64,000 nucleotides of DNA. Source: Chryseobacterium paludis (GTDB taxonomy: Bacteria > Bacteroidota > Bacteroidia > Flavobacteriales > Weeksellaceae). Shown piece after piece: positions 1 through 7,989 of this stretch (within the stretch, counting starts at the first letter, position 1; every line of letters starts with the position of its first letter). Under the pieces are notes generated by a model. That model did no database searches, was not told where the DNA came from, and saw nothing but the letters and a program-made list of their open reading frames with translations. The translations under genes and the position numbers were made by a program. Location: positions 2,480,001-2,544,000 of the forward strand of contig NZ_CP099966.1 of assembly GCF_025403485.1 (NCBI RefSeq), read 5' to 3'.

Positions 1-2091
1 TAAGATCTTCCCTAATCCATTCTCAACCATCCCCGCAAGATCCGCCAAATTATACTTGCCGGAAATTTTTCCATTTACTGCTCCTGGAGCATCAACGGAA
101 ATAACCCTACCTCCAGCTTCAATAAATGTTTTTAATTTAGCATTTGGAACTATATACTTCTGTGTCGCGGTCGCAAAATTGATATTATTGGCCTCTACAT
201 CCAATGTCAGATCATTAAGAGATGACATCGCCATTTTTCCAACCACCTTCCCACTTACGATCTGATTTCCAGGTTTATTAGTAAAATAATTCATGTTCAG
301 ATAGGTAACATCAGCATTTACATCTGTTGCAATTCTTGATGTACTGAAATCAATAAGTCCTTTTATCGTAGCTTTAGCCTGCTCATCATTTACTGTGATT
401 GTTCCATTATATTTTTTGTGATCCAATAAACCGTCCAGATAAAGATTGTTAATTTCTTTATTCATGATCTCAATACTTGAAATCTGAGATTTTGTAGTCA
501 GCCGCATGGTATTAACATCGAAGCTTTGTCCATCGATATCAAATTTCCCTGATATTAATCCTACTGATTTATTTTTTGTAATGACTGAAGTATTTAGGTC
601 TGTTGCTTCCACATATCCAGAGTACTTTGGCATTGCCGTACTATATCCTGTAAGAGAAAGTTTAGAAATCTTAGCCTGTCCGATTCCCGTCATTAAATTA
701 CCATTGGGAATATAGATCTGATCAGGATTCACTCTTGCTGATCCATTGTATTTTAGTTTTCCAAAATCATCTGCAAAGTTCTTCATCTTTTTAGAGATAA
801 ATGAAGGCATCATTACTTTTAGATCTTTATAGGTAAAGTCTGTAGAAAGGTTATTTGTTTCGATCAGGAATTTACCCTTTAAAAGATTATTTACCTTCAT
901 GGTCTGAGTCGCAATATTCACGTCAGGATTTCTAATAAGGAAATTTTCAAGGTAAAATTTATTTAATGGCCCTGTCATTTTCCCAGAAACATTAAAGGGC
1001 TTAAAGTTATCCCAATTGGTAACAAAGTAACTGATATCATAACCACTTAGCTGACTTCCCTGATTAAGATTCATATCCCATCTTACCCTATCTGCAAAAT
1101 CTGCCCATGAACCATTATTAAGATTAAACTTAATATCTCCCTGTAAAAGAGTATGATCTGTATTTAGGGTTAAATCTTTAAGAGAAAGGGATTTATGAGT
1201 CAGTGACAATTCAGTGGAGAAAGTATCTACAAAGTGAGATTTTCCCCATCTTGTAGTTACAAAAGATAAGTTATTAATAAGTGCTGAAATGTCAGCTCCA
1301 TTAACTTTTAAATTAGGGGCTTTCAGGTTAAATTTAGTGGCAGTCAGCCATTTCCCTGCTTCACCAGGTGAATTTTGATTAACAATCGAAACCTTAGAAT
1401 CTACGATATGTACTCTGGAGTTTAATTGGAAAGCAGGTTTTTTAGGATCTCTTTTCTTTCCATTATCAAACAATTGTGTAAAACGTATGAAGTTGGAAAT
1501 GCTATCCCCTTTATAAGTGATTACTTTCACATCTGCATTTACCATGGTAAGGGAATTAAAACTCAGCGAGTTACTTTTCCCTGAAATTGCCCCAGCCGCC
1601 AGTGACAACCAATCTGAATTGGCACGAAATTCCCGGGCTTTAATAAACTCTAGCCCTTTATAATCTTTAACTTTTAATCCTTTAATAGTAACATTCCCGA
1701 AATAATTCACTTCCACACTTTCTGTGGACATTTTTGCTTTGAAATCTTTATTAACGATTTGCAATGCCTGATCAGCTGCCCATTGCTTAGTAACAGGAAG
1801 ATTTATAATAACTATAACCGCAACAATAAGGGAAAAACCTAACCAGAATAAAATGAGCAGAAGCCTTGCCCACCAGGAATAGCTGGTAACATCTTTAGCA
1901 GCCTGCTTGCCAAACTCCTGGGCAGTTTCCACAGGATGATGAACGGCATCTGAAGCCAGTTCAGATGCCTCTTTTACGGTTTCTTTTACCTTCTCCTCTA
2001 CATTTTCTACAGTCTTTTGTACCTGATCACTTAAGTTTTCAGTTACAGATTTTTTATTCTCATTTTCGTTATTATTCTCTAACTTTGCCAT
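1..2091 (-). CDS. TamB-like translocation/assembly module protein (5' part, runs off the window)
   Basis: Reading the minus strand from an ATG at 2091 gives 697 codons with no stop, open to the window edge, so the C-terminus is missing. The protein has a charged, Glu/Lys-rich cytoplasmic segment of about 75 residues, one membrane helix at about residues 76-97 and then a long beta-rich AsmA/TamB-like region. In this family the N-terminal helix anchors a periplasmic beta-taco that helps move lipids or outer-membrane proteins between membranes. Flavobacterial relatives are usually well over 1,000 residues with the TamB (DUF490) domain at the C-terminus, which lies outside the window. The start is 4 bp from the divergent tsaD start. 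The AsmA/TamB superfamily assignment is firm; the exact subfamily is inferred from topology and neighbourhood. Confidence 0.8.
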   Translation of the reverse strand, partial: MAKLENNNENENKKSVTENLSDQVQKTVENVEEKVKETVKEASELASDAVHHPVETAQEFGKQAAKDVTSYSWWARLLLILFWLGFSLIVAVIVIINLPVTKQWAADQALQIVNKDFKAKMSTESVEVNYFGNVTIKGLKVKDYKGLEFIKAREFRANSDWLSLAAGAISGKSNSLSFNSLTMVNADVKVITYKGDSISNFIRFTQLFDNGKKRDPKKPAFQLNSRVHIVDSKVSIVNQNSPGEAGKWLTATKFNLKAPNLKVNGADISALINNLSFVTTRWGKSHFVDTFSTELSLTHKSLSLKDLTLNTDHTLLQGDIKFNLNNGSWADFADRVRWDMNLNQGSQLSGYDISYFVTNWDNFKPFNVSGKMTGPLNKFYLENFLIRNPDVNIATQTMKVNNLLKGKFLIETNNLSTDFTYKDLKVMMPSFISKKMKNFADDFGKLKYNGSARVNPDQIYIPNGNLMTGIGQAKISKLSLTGYSTAMPKYSGYVEATDLNTSVITKNKSVGLISGKFDIDGQSFDVNTMRLTTKSQISSIEIMNKEINNLYLDGLLDHKKYNGTITVNDEQAKATIKGLIDFSTSRIATDVNADVTYLNMNYFTNKPGNQIVSGKVVGKMAMSSLNDLTLDVEANNINFATATQKYIVPNAKLKTFIEAGGRVISVDAPGAVNGKISGKYNLADLAGMVENGLGKIL

Positions 2092-2095
2092 TATT

Positions 2096-3112
2096 ATGAG
2101 CGAGTCTATAATTTTAGGTATCGAATCGTCTTGTGACGACACATCAGCAGCTATCATCAAGGGGAATACTATTCTCTCTAATATTGCTGCAAATCAGGCA
2201 ATTCACAAAGAATATGGTGGTGTTGTTCCTGAATTAGCTTCAAGAGCCCATCAGCAAAACATCATTCCCGTTGTTGAAAAATCTCTCACCAAAGCAAATA
2301 TACAACAAAATGCGATTTCTGCTATAGGATTTACACGCGGACCAGGACTTTTGGGTTCCCTCCTTGTGGGTACTTCTTTTGCTAAATCTCTGGCTATGAG
2401 TTTAGATGTTCCATTAATAGAGGTAAACCATCTCCAGGCACACATTTTAGCGCATTTTATTGACGATGCAAATCCTATGCCGCCAAAATTCCCATTTTTA
2501 TGCCTTACTGTGAGTGGTGGTCATACCATGATCGTGTTAGTAAAAGATTATTTCGACATGGAAATTATGGGCAAAACAATAGATGATGCAGCTGGTGAAG
2601 CTTTTGATAAAATTGGAAAAATATTTGATCTTGACTACCCGGCGGGTCCTATTATTGATAGGTTGGCTAAAGAAGGAAATCCCGATGCTTTTAAATTTAA
2701 TAAACCTAAACTGGAAGACTACAATTATTCTTTTAGCGGGATAAAAACTTCAGTATTATATTTCATTCAGAAAGAAGTAAAAAAGAATCCTGATTTTATT
2801 AGAGAAAACCTCAACGATTTATGTGCTTCGGTTCAAAAGGCCATTATTGAAATTTTAATGAATAAACTTGAAAAAGCAGCAAAAGAGCTGAATGTCAATG
2901 AAGTTGCTATCGCAGGCGGTGTTTCTGCCAATTCAGCATTAAGAGAAGCAATGCAGGTAAATCAGAAAAAACTAGGCTGGAATATTTACATCCCAAAATT
3001 TGAATACACTACAGATAATGCTGCAATGATCGCGATGGTAGCGCAGTTAAAATTTGAAAGAGGAGAATTTACTGACTTAAGAACAAGTGCTATTTCGAAA
3101 TATGACCTATAA
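2096..3112 (+). CDS. tsaD: tRNA N6-adenosine threonylcarbamoyltransferase TsaD
   Basis: The 338-residue protein has the full TsaD/Kae1 length and motifs: the ASKHA phosphate loop GIESSCDDTS near residue 8, the metal-binding pair His112 and His116 in NHLQAH, VSGGHT at about 139-144, and the C-terminal AGGVSANSALR and DNAAMIA motifs. TsaD transfers threonylcarbamoyl from threonylcarbamoyl-AMP to A37 of ANN-decoding tRNAs, with TsaB and TsaE, in the cytoplasm. The ATG at 2096 is only 4 bp from the start of the divergent tamB-like gene, so each gene's upstream signals must lie inside the other's 5' coding region. MtaB at 38354-39700 acts on the t6A product. Confidence 0.97.
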   Translation: MSESIILGIESSCDDTSAAIIKGNTILSNIAANQAIHKEYGGVVPELASRAHQQNIIPVVEKSLTKANIQQNAISAIGFTRGPGLLGSLLVGTSFAKSLAMSLDVPLIEVNHLQAHILAHFIDDANPMPPKFPFLCLTVSGGHTMIVLVKDYFDMEIMGKTIDDAAGEAFDKIGKIFDLDYPAGPIIDRLAKEGNPDAFKFNKPKLEDYNYSFSGIKTSVLYFIQKEVKKNPDFIRENLNDLCASVQKAIIEILMNKLEKAAKELNVNEVAIAGGVSANSALREAMQVNQKKLGWNIYIPKFEYTTDNAAMIAMVAQLKFERGEFTDLRTSAISKYDL

Positions 3113-3382
3113 AAAGGTACATCATTAATTTATCGATTCACATAAAAGAAGAACTGCCATGAAAATTATGGCTCATACTAATAAGGTCCTTCATGGAAAT
3201 CGAATAATAGCAAATCATATTTTTTTAAATATCGCTTTTGGTTTAACAATAGAGGTAATTGGGTCTTTAATTCTTTAAACCAATCTGGAATTTTAAATAA
3301 TGAAGATTAAATTAATTGAGGGATCAATCAAAAATCTCAGTTTATTAATTTACAGTTCAACGATTTAACAATTTGGCAAAAA

Positions 3383-4093
3383 ATGAAATTATTTTACGGA
3401 CATATAGAAGATCATAAAGTAACTATCAATGATGAAGAACAGCAACATATTGTGAAAGTTCTTCGGATGAGAAATGGAGAAGAAATTCATGTAACTGATG
3501 GCAAGGGAAATCTGGCTTCCGGAAAATTGGTTTTAGAGGGTAAAAAAGCTATTCTTAATGTTTCTGAAATTAAAACTTATATCCCGGATTTTAATCCTAA
3601 ACTTCATATTGCAATTGCACCCACCAAAAATATTGATCGAATTGAATTTTTCGTAGAAAAAGCTGTAGAAATGGGTATTTCCGAAATTACATTTTTGATC
3701 ACAGAAAAAACAGAACGTAAAAACATTAATATTGATAAGATAAGAAAACAAAGTATTGCCGCGTCTAAGCAAAGCCTGAGGTTTCATTTTCCCATTGTAA
3801 ATGATCCTGTAAAGTTTTCAGATTTTATTAAAAACATAGATCCGAAAAATACTTTTGTTGCTCATTGTCATGAAAACCTGGAAAGAATTGAGCTTAATAA
3901 TATCCCAAAACTAGATCACTACACCTTCTTTATTGGTCCTGAAGGGGATTTTTCTGAAAAAGAAATTCAAAATTTAGCAGAAAATAAAGTAAAAGCAGTA
4001 TCTCTAGGAAACCAACGACTTAGAACTGAAACAGCAGGTATATTTGTAACATCCTGGAATTATCTCAATCTGAATCCCAACACAAATAGCTAA
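3383..4093 (+). CDS. rsmE: 16S rRNA (uracil(1498)-N(3))-methyltransferase RsmE
   Basis: The 236-residue product starts with the RsmE PUA-like region (MKLFYG, then EEQQHIVKVLRMRNGEEI) and ends in a SPOUT trefoil-knot domain with FIGPEGDFSEKEI and LGNQRLRTETA, the SAM-binding signatures of RsmE. The family methylates N3 of U1498 in 16S rRNA using SAM. The length is normal. The 270 bp upstream carries no convincing gene. It converges with the TrmH-type methyltransferase gene with only 10 bp between stops and no clear hairpin terminator there. Confidence 0.95.
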   Translation: MKLFYGHIEDHKVTINDEEQQHIVKVLRMRNGEEIHVTDGKGNLASGKLVLEGKKAILNVSEIKTYIPDFNPKLHIAIAPTKNIDRIEFFVEKAVEMGISEITFLITEKTERKNINIDKIRKQSIAASKQSLRFHFPIVNDPVKFSDFIKNIDPKNTFVAHCHENLERIELNNIPKLDHYTFFIGPEGDFSEKEIQNLAENKVKAVSLGNQRLRTETAGIFVTSWNYLNLNPNTNS

Positions 4094-4103
4094 CCTCTTA
4101 AAA

Positions 4104-4766
4104 TCATCGCTTTAAGTATTGCTCTAGAATTTGATGACCACTTCTAATGGAATTAACTGTCCAGCGTATCTTCATCTCCAAAAGCTTTTGTTCATTAAGT
4201 TTATAATCTATACCAGATCTAAGGAGTTTCTGTTTCAATTCATACATACAGATTCCCGCTGCAACTGAAACATTAAAACTTTTTGTAAAGCCATACATTG
4301 GAATAGCCAGTGTTTCATCCGCAAAGTCCAGTACCTCTTCTGAAACTCCTTCCAGTTCGGTTCCAAAAACCAAGGCAATAGGCCCTGTGATCTGATAATC
4401 AGGAAGCATTACGGCATTTTTTTCCGGTGAAACAGCTAAGATCTTATACCCGCTATTTTTGATTTCCTTGAGAGACGAAATATTTTTTGGCATTTTTTGT
4501 ACCTCAACCCAGGTTTCAGCTCCTTTAGTCACTGTAAGATTGGGATTAAAAACATTCTCCTCTTCCATCGCTACAACTTTATGAAACCCACATGCTTCAA
4601 CAGATCTTACGATTGCTGCTGCGTTTCTGAATTGATAGATATCTTCCATCACAGGAAGCACAAAATCAGAGCTATCCTGGGAAAAGTGTTCAATCTTCCG
4701 TAATCTTTCCTCTGTTAAGAACTGTTTTAAATACTCAAAAGTTTGTGCTAAATCTTTCATCTGCAT
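4104..4766 (-). CDS. TrmH-family (SpoU) RNA 2'-O-methyltransferase
   Basis: The 220-residue product carries the three SpoU motifs: NAAAIVRSVEACGF (motif 1), IALVFGTELEGVS (motif 2) and IPMYGFTKSFNVSVAAGICMYE (motif 3, shown in part), plus a C-terminal tail WTVNSIRSGHQIL resembling TrmH proteins that methylate G18 of tRNA. The fold is a SPOUT trefoil knot using SAM. The N-terminal extension (about 30 residues) and length fit TrmH rather than the longer RlmB. The substrate is inferred from this resemblance; a related rRNA target cannot be excluded. Confidence 0.88.
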   Translation of the reverse strand: MQMKDLAQTFEYLKQFLTEERLRKIEHFSQDSSDFVLPVMEDIYQFRNAAAIVRSVEACGFHKVVAMEEENVFNPNLTVTKGAETWVEVQKMPKNISSLKEIKNSGYKILAVSPEKNAVMLPDYQITGPIALVFGTELEGVSEEVLDFADETLAIPMYGFTKSFNVSVAAGICMYELKQKLLRSGIDYKLNEQKLLEMKIRWTVNSIRSGHQILEQYLKR

Positions 4767-4875
4767 TAGTCTTTTCTTTTTTTATAGCCTGATGTAACGC
4801 TAACAATTATAACCTGATTTTTATAAAATTTTTCCATAAGCCTTTCATTCATTTTCAAATCTTTGCAAATTAACG

Positions 4876-4883
4876 TAATTTTG
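4876..4883 (+). promoter_or_regulatory. -7 promoter element (TAATTTTG) upstream of asparaginase
   Basis: TAATTTTG matches the Bacteroidota -7 consensus TAnnTTTG and lies 46 bp before the asparaginase ATG. I found no TTG at the expected -33 distance, so this is a partial match only. Confidence 0.4.
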
Positions 4884-4929
4884 AGATTATAAACCTGAGC
4901 AAGATTCAACTTCTTAATAAAAAGTATAC

Positions 4930-5946
4930 ATGAAACGAAAAGTTCTGTTGATATATACCGGTGGTACGATTGGTATGGAGAAAGATTATGAAACCGGAAG
5001 TCTCCGAGCGTTTGATTTTGGCAATATCTTCGAAAAGATGCCTGAAATGAAACTAATGGAATGTGAAGTTTTCGTGCATCCCTTTGCAAAACCACTGGAT
5101 TCTTCAGATATGGGACCGGAAGAATGGAAAATTATCGCTCATTATATCCATAAGAATTATGATAACTATGACGGCTTTTTAGTTCTTCACGGCACAGACA
5201 CCATGTCCTATACAGCTTCAGCTTTAAGTTTTATGTTAAAGGGATTGAAAAAACCCGTTATTTTTACGGGATCACAGTTGCCGATAGGAGATCTAAGAAC
5301 TGATGCTAAGGAAAATCTTTTAACAAGCCTGTATTACGCCAGTTTATATGAAAATGATGAAGCCGTTATTCAGGAGGTTGCCATCTACTTTGAATATAAA
5401 TTATTAAGAGGAAACAGAACTTTAAAATATTCTGCCGAATATTTTGATGCTTATGCTAGTCCAAATTATCCTATACTTGGACAATCTGGGGTTCATCTTA
5501 ACATTGTAAAAGACAGCTTATACCGCTGTGATCCCAATGTAGAATTTCATGTTGATGATCATATTTCTGAAGATATCTTATTCTGGAGGATTTTTCCAGG
5601 AATGCACTTAAGTCATTTCAAGGAAATCCCTAAAATGAAAGTTTTGATCCTTCAGGTTTTCGGATCAGGAACCATTTTTAGCAGCGAAAAAACACAAGAA
5701 ACATTACAGGAAATCCGGAACAACGGAACTGAAATCGTTGTGGTAAGTCAATGTATTTCAGGAGGTATTTCATTTGGCAAATATGAAAACAGTAATATTT
5801 TCTCAAGAATAGGTGCTATTAGTGGAAAAGATATGACAGCAGAAACTGCCATTACAAAAGCCATGCACCTAGTTGATAATCCAAAATATTCCGGGAACTT
5901 TGCTGATAATTTTTCTAAAAGCTTATGTGGAGAAATTACAGACTAA
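4930..5946 (+). CDS. ansA: type I L-asparaginase
   Basis: The 338-residue product has both asparaginase threonine motifs: TGGTIG with Thr13 near the N-terminus and HGTDT at residues 87-91. There is no signal peptide, which fits a cytoplasmic type I enzyme that hydrolyses L-asparagine to aspartate and ammonia. The length is typical of AnsA. It is divergent from the TrmH gene and followed 55 bp later by tRNA-Ser. A glutaminase side activity is possible for the family and cannot be judged here. Confidence 0.93.
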   Translation: MKRKVLLIYTGGTIGMEKDYETGSLRAFDFGNIFEKMPEMKLMECEVFVHPFAKPLDSSDMGPEEWKIIAHYIHKNYDNYDGFLVLHGTDTMSYTASALSFMLKGLKKPVIFTGSQLPIGDLRTDAKENLLTSLYYASLYENDEAVIQEVAIYFEYKLLRGNRTLKYSAEYFDAYASPNYPILGQSGVHLNIVKDSLYRCDPNVEFHVDDHISEDILFWRIFPGMHLSHFKEIPKMKVLILQVFGSGTIFSSEKTQETLQEIRNNGTEIVVVSQCISGGISFGKYENSNIFSRIGAISGKDMTAETAITKAMHLVDNPKYSGNFADNFSKSLCGEITD

Positions 5947-5959
5947 TCGCTTTAATTAT

Positions 5960-5989
5960 TTGTTAATTCAAGAAAATACATTACTTTTG
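5960..5989 (+). promoter_or_regulatory. promoter of tRNA-Ser
   Basis: TTG at 5960-5962, a 19-bp spacer and TACTTTTG at 5982-5989 match the Bacteroidota housekeeping promoter TTG-N19-TAnnTTTG exactly. The -7 box ends 12 bp before the tRNA, so transcription should start a few bases before the mature 5' end. Confidence 0.8.
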
Positions 5990-6001
5990 CAATCTCGAAA
6001 T

Positions 6002-6088
6002 AGAGAGGTGTCCGAGTGGTTGAAGGAGCTACCCTGGAAAGGTAGTATACGGGTAACTGTATCGAGGGTTCGAATCCCTTCCTCTCTG
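6002..6088 (+). tRNA. tRNA-Ser(GGA)
   Basis: The acceptor arm AGAGAGG (6002-6008) pairs with CCTCTCT (6081-6087) followed by discriminator G. The anticodon arm CTACC/GGTAG holds the loop CTGGAAA with anticodon GGA at 6036-6038, and the T loop is TTCGAAT. A long variable arm is present, as expected for a class II serine tRNA. CCA is not encoded. It has its own promoter and a terminator about 30 bp downstream. Confidence 0.96.
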
Positions 6089-6119
6089 CAAAACAATTGA
6101 TAATCAATTAAAACATTTA

Positions 6120-6147
6120 CACCCAATAAGTTGGGTGTTTTTTTTTG
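6120..6147 (+). terminator. rho-independent terminator of tRNA-Ser
   Basis: CACCCAA and TTGGGTG form a 7-bp stem with loop TAAG, followed by a long T run. Confidence 0.9.
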
Positions 6148-6223
6148 AATCATTTATGAATATTATTTTTATTTAGATCATGATTCATGAGGTATAATGA
6201 TCAAGAAAAAGCATTATAATAAT

Positions 6224-6257
6224 AAAAAACGACTTCTACAGTAGAAGTCGTTTTTTT
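6224..6257 (-). terminator. terminator of the Lys-rich repeat protein gene
   Basis: A 10-bp perfect stem CGACTTCTAC/GTAGAAGTCG with a 1-base centre is flanked by A and T runs. It can work on both strands; on the minus strand it lies 26 bp after the stop of the Lys-rich gene. Confidence 0.85.
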
Positions 6258-6282
6258 ATATTTTTCTGAAAATCCTGAAAGA

Positions 6283-6615
6283 TTATTTTTTCAGATCTGC
6301 TTTTACATCTTTATAACCATCTGCTACTGCATCTGCACCTTTTACAGCGGTCTTTTTAACATTTTTTGCACCTTTGGTTGCCGTTTTGCCAACCCATTTC
6401 GTGCTTTTTTTAACACCTTTTTTCGTAGCTTTTGCCCCTTTTTTAGTTTTATCTCCAACCCATTCAGCACCATCTTTCACTCCTTCTCCTGTTGCTTTCG
6501 CTCCTTTTTCAATTGCAGTACCAACATTTTTTACTTCTTGTTTTACAGTTTCCTGAGCATTAACAGCTGTTGCAAATAATCCAAAAGCTAATAAGGCAAA
6601 TAATTTCTTTTTCAT
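6283..6615 (-). CDS. secreted Lys/Ala-rich protein with 22-residue repeats, function unknown
   Basis: The 110-residue product has a clear signal peptide (cleavage likely after VNA at residue 20) and a low-complexity, strongly basic mature part. KGAK recurs at residues 37, 59 and 81, and E/KWVG at 51 and 73, so the repeat period is 22 residues, i.e. two 11-mers. Such 11-mer periodicity is known in LEA-like, apolipoprotein-like and synuclein-like amphipathic helices. I infer a periplasmic or surface helix that binds membranes or polyanions; no enzyme motif is visible. It is monocistronic, with its own terminator. It could alternatively be a stress-induced DUF-type protein I do not recognise. 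Confidence 0.75.
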   Translation of the reverse strand: MKKKLFALLAFGLFATAVNAQETVKQEVKNVGTAIEKGAKATGEGVKDGAEWVGDKTKKGAKATKKGVKKSTKWVGKTATKGAKNVKKTAVKGADAVADGYKDVKADLKK

Positions 6616-6892
6616 ATTTTTATTTTTAAAATTAACCTGATAAATATAACATAAAGCAAGCCAAATGTATATAATCCTAAAAAGATTAATGAAAATAATT
6701 TAATCAAATTGAAAAAATAACCTACGACAAACAGAGTTTACTCAGGTTGGGAATACAAAATTTTATCTGTCGGAACTACTGATAGAAAATATGAAATTGA
6801 ACTTTTAACTTCAGCCTGCCTGACGCAAATCATATCGGAATTACGAATACAATTGTAATATCCAATTTTCATGTTCCTTTCTTTCTGAAAAA
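6616..6892. other. intergenic region without visible gene
   Basis: This AT-rich stretch lies upstream of the Lys-rich protein gene. On the minus strand TACATTTG (plus 6662-6669) matches the -7 box TAnnTTTG but has no TTG at the right distance. I see no gene or RNA. Confidence 0.4.
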
Positions 6893-6925
6893 AAATAAAG
6901 CAATGAAAACCAATGCTTTATTTTT
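6893..6925 (-). terminator. terminator of the VGIGTTNP surface protein gene
   Basis: AATAAAGCA and TGCTTTATT form a stem with flanking A and T runs, 40 bp after the minus-strand stop at 6965. Confidence 0.75.
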
Positions 6926-6964
6926 CTATTTTAATATAATAAATTTATTGATACTTAATCAATC

Positions 6965-7696
6965 TTACAAACGACTAACAGTCAATTGATATGTTTTTGC
7001 TACATTTCCATTATTAGTAATGGTATAAGAGTCAACTGTCGGCTTCATAACCGTAAAGTCAAATTGCGTTCCTATCCCTCCATCAGCACAATTGGTTACG
7101 TTGGCAAAAGTTACAGTCCACGTTCCTGAAGTATTTGCTGAAGGTGCAATAGGAGCAATCGCAGGATTTCCTATTTTGTCTCTTGCTACTCCAGAGATGT
7201 AACCTAAGGATAAGCCATTATATGCAAAACTGGTTATCATTGCCCTGGCACATCCGTTTGTTGATTTTACAATAAAAAGACCACTTGCAATATTAACTGT
7301 AGCGGGTACAGTAACTGTTGCACTTGCACCAGGTGCCACTGTTACACTTTCACTGTAGCTGTACGACGTCGCAACCACATCACTAGTAGTTAAATCTCTT
7401 GTCAGTATATCATAGCTCGCAGGAACCTGTCTAACAAGATTTCGAATTCTGAGACTTTGATTTTTGGCGTCTACATCCAATGATCTTTGAGGATTAGCAT
7501 TTCCGACACCGACATTTCCGGAGGCCGTCACTACAAAATCATTTGCTTCTTGAGCAGCCGTTGGTGCACCGGTAACGGCATTGTCTTTTGCGCCGTCTAC
7601 ATGTAAAACAGCCTGAGGATTAGTTGTCCCAATTCCAACCTGTGAATAATAAGATACATATAAACATAGACAGTAAAAAATAATTGATTTTTTCAT
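6965..7696 (-). CDS. secreted VGIGTTNPQ-type surface protein, function unknown
   Basis: The 243-residue product has a signal peptide followed at about residue 20 by QVGIGTTNPQAVLHVDG and later NVGVGNANPQRSLDVDA. These VGIGTTNP-x-LHV repeats are very common at the start of secreted Bacteroidota proteins that resemble phage tail-fibre stalks. The rest (about residues 100-243) is Thr/Ser/Val-rich and looks like a beta domain with no catalytic motif and no obvious T9SS C-terminal domain. The likely role is a surface or extracellular structural protein. It is monocistronic and ends at a hairpin terminator. Confidence 0.8.
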   Translation of the reverse strand: MKKSIIFYCLCLYVSYYSQVGIGTTNPQAVLHVDGAKDNAVTGAPTAAQEANDFVVTASGNVGVGNANPQRSLDVDAKNQSLRIRNLVRQVPASYDILTRDLTTSDVVATSYSYSESVTVAPGASATVTVPATVNIASGLFIVKSTNGCARAMITSFAYNGLSLGYISGVARDKIGNPAIAPIAPSANTSGTWTVTFANVTNCADGGIGTQFDFTVMKPTVDSYTITNNGNVAKTYQLTVSRL

Positions 7697-7796
7697 AATT
7701 TGATTGGTATTTAAGATTAATATATATAATAATTTAATTACAAATAATCTTACTCGAGAAAAAACAAATTTTAGTACAACCTAATTCAACCGCTAG

Positions 7797-7815
7797 ATAT
7801 TCTTAATAAGAATAT
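7797..7815. repeat. short inverted repeat upstream of GH88 gene
   Basis: ATATTCTT and AAGAATAT are 8-bp arms around AAT, in the 293-bp gap between divergent genes and about 175 bp before the GH88 start. It could be an operator, but this is inference from symmetry only. I see nothing else in the gap. Confidence 0.35.
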
Positions 7816-7989
7816 TATCAATCATATACTCAAAGATATAAAAAAAACATCTCAAATGTATTATTAGAATCGTTAAAAAGTTAATTAACAGGCTAATAGA
7901 AATTCCACCAATCTTTCATGGTTTAATAATATCTTTTTAATCAAATTCATAAAATTTAATTAAATTGTACATAAGAATAATTACAATTC

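Noticed and set aside
3159-3278. 39-codon frame in the gap before rsmE
   Set aside because: It is partly hydrophobic but too short to support, with no promoter or known family.
4766-5095. 109-codon minus frame overlapping asparaginase
   Set aside because: Most of it lies antisense to the well-supported ansA 5' end and has no recognisable domain.
5873-6100. 75-codon frame across the asparaginase end and tRNA-Ser
   Set aside because: It runs through the tRNA gene and the end of ansA in another frame.
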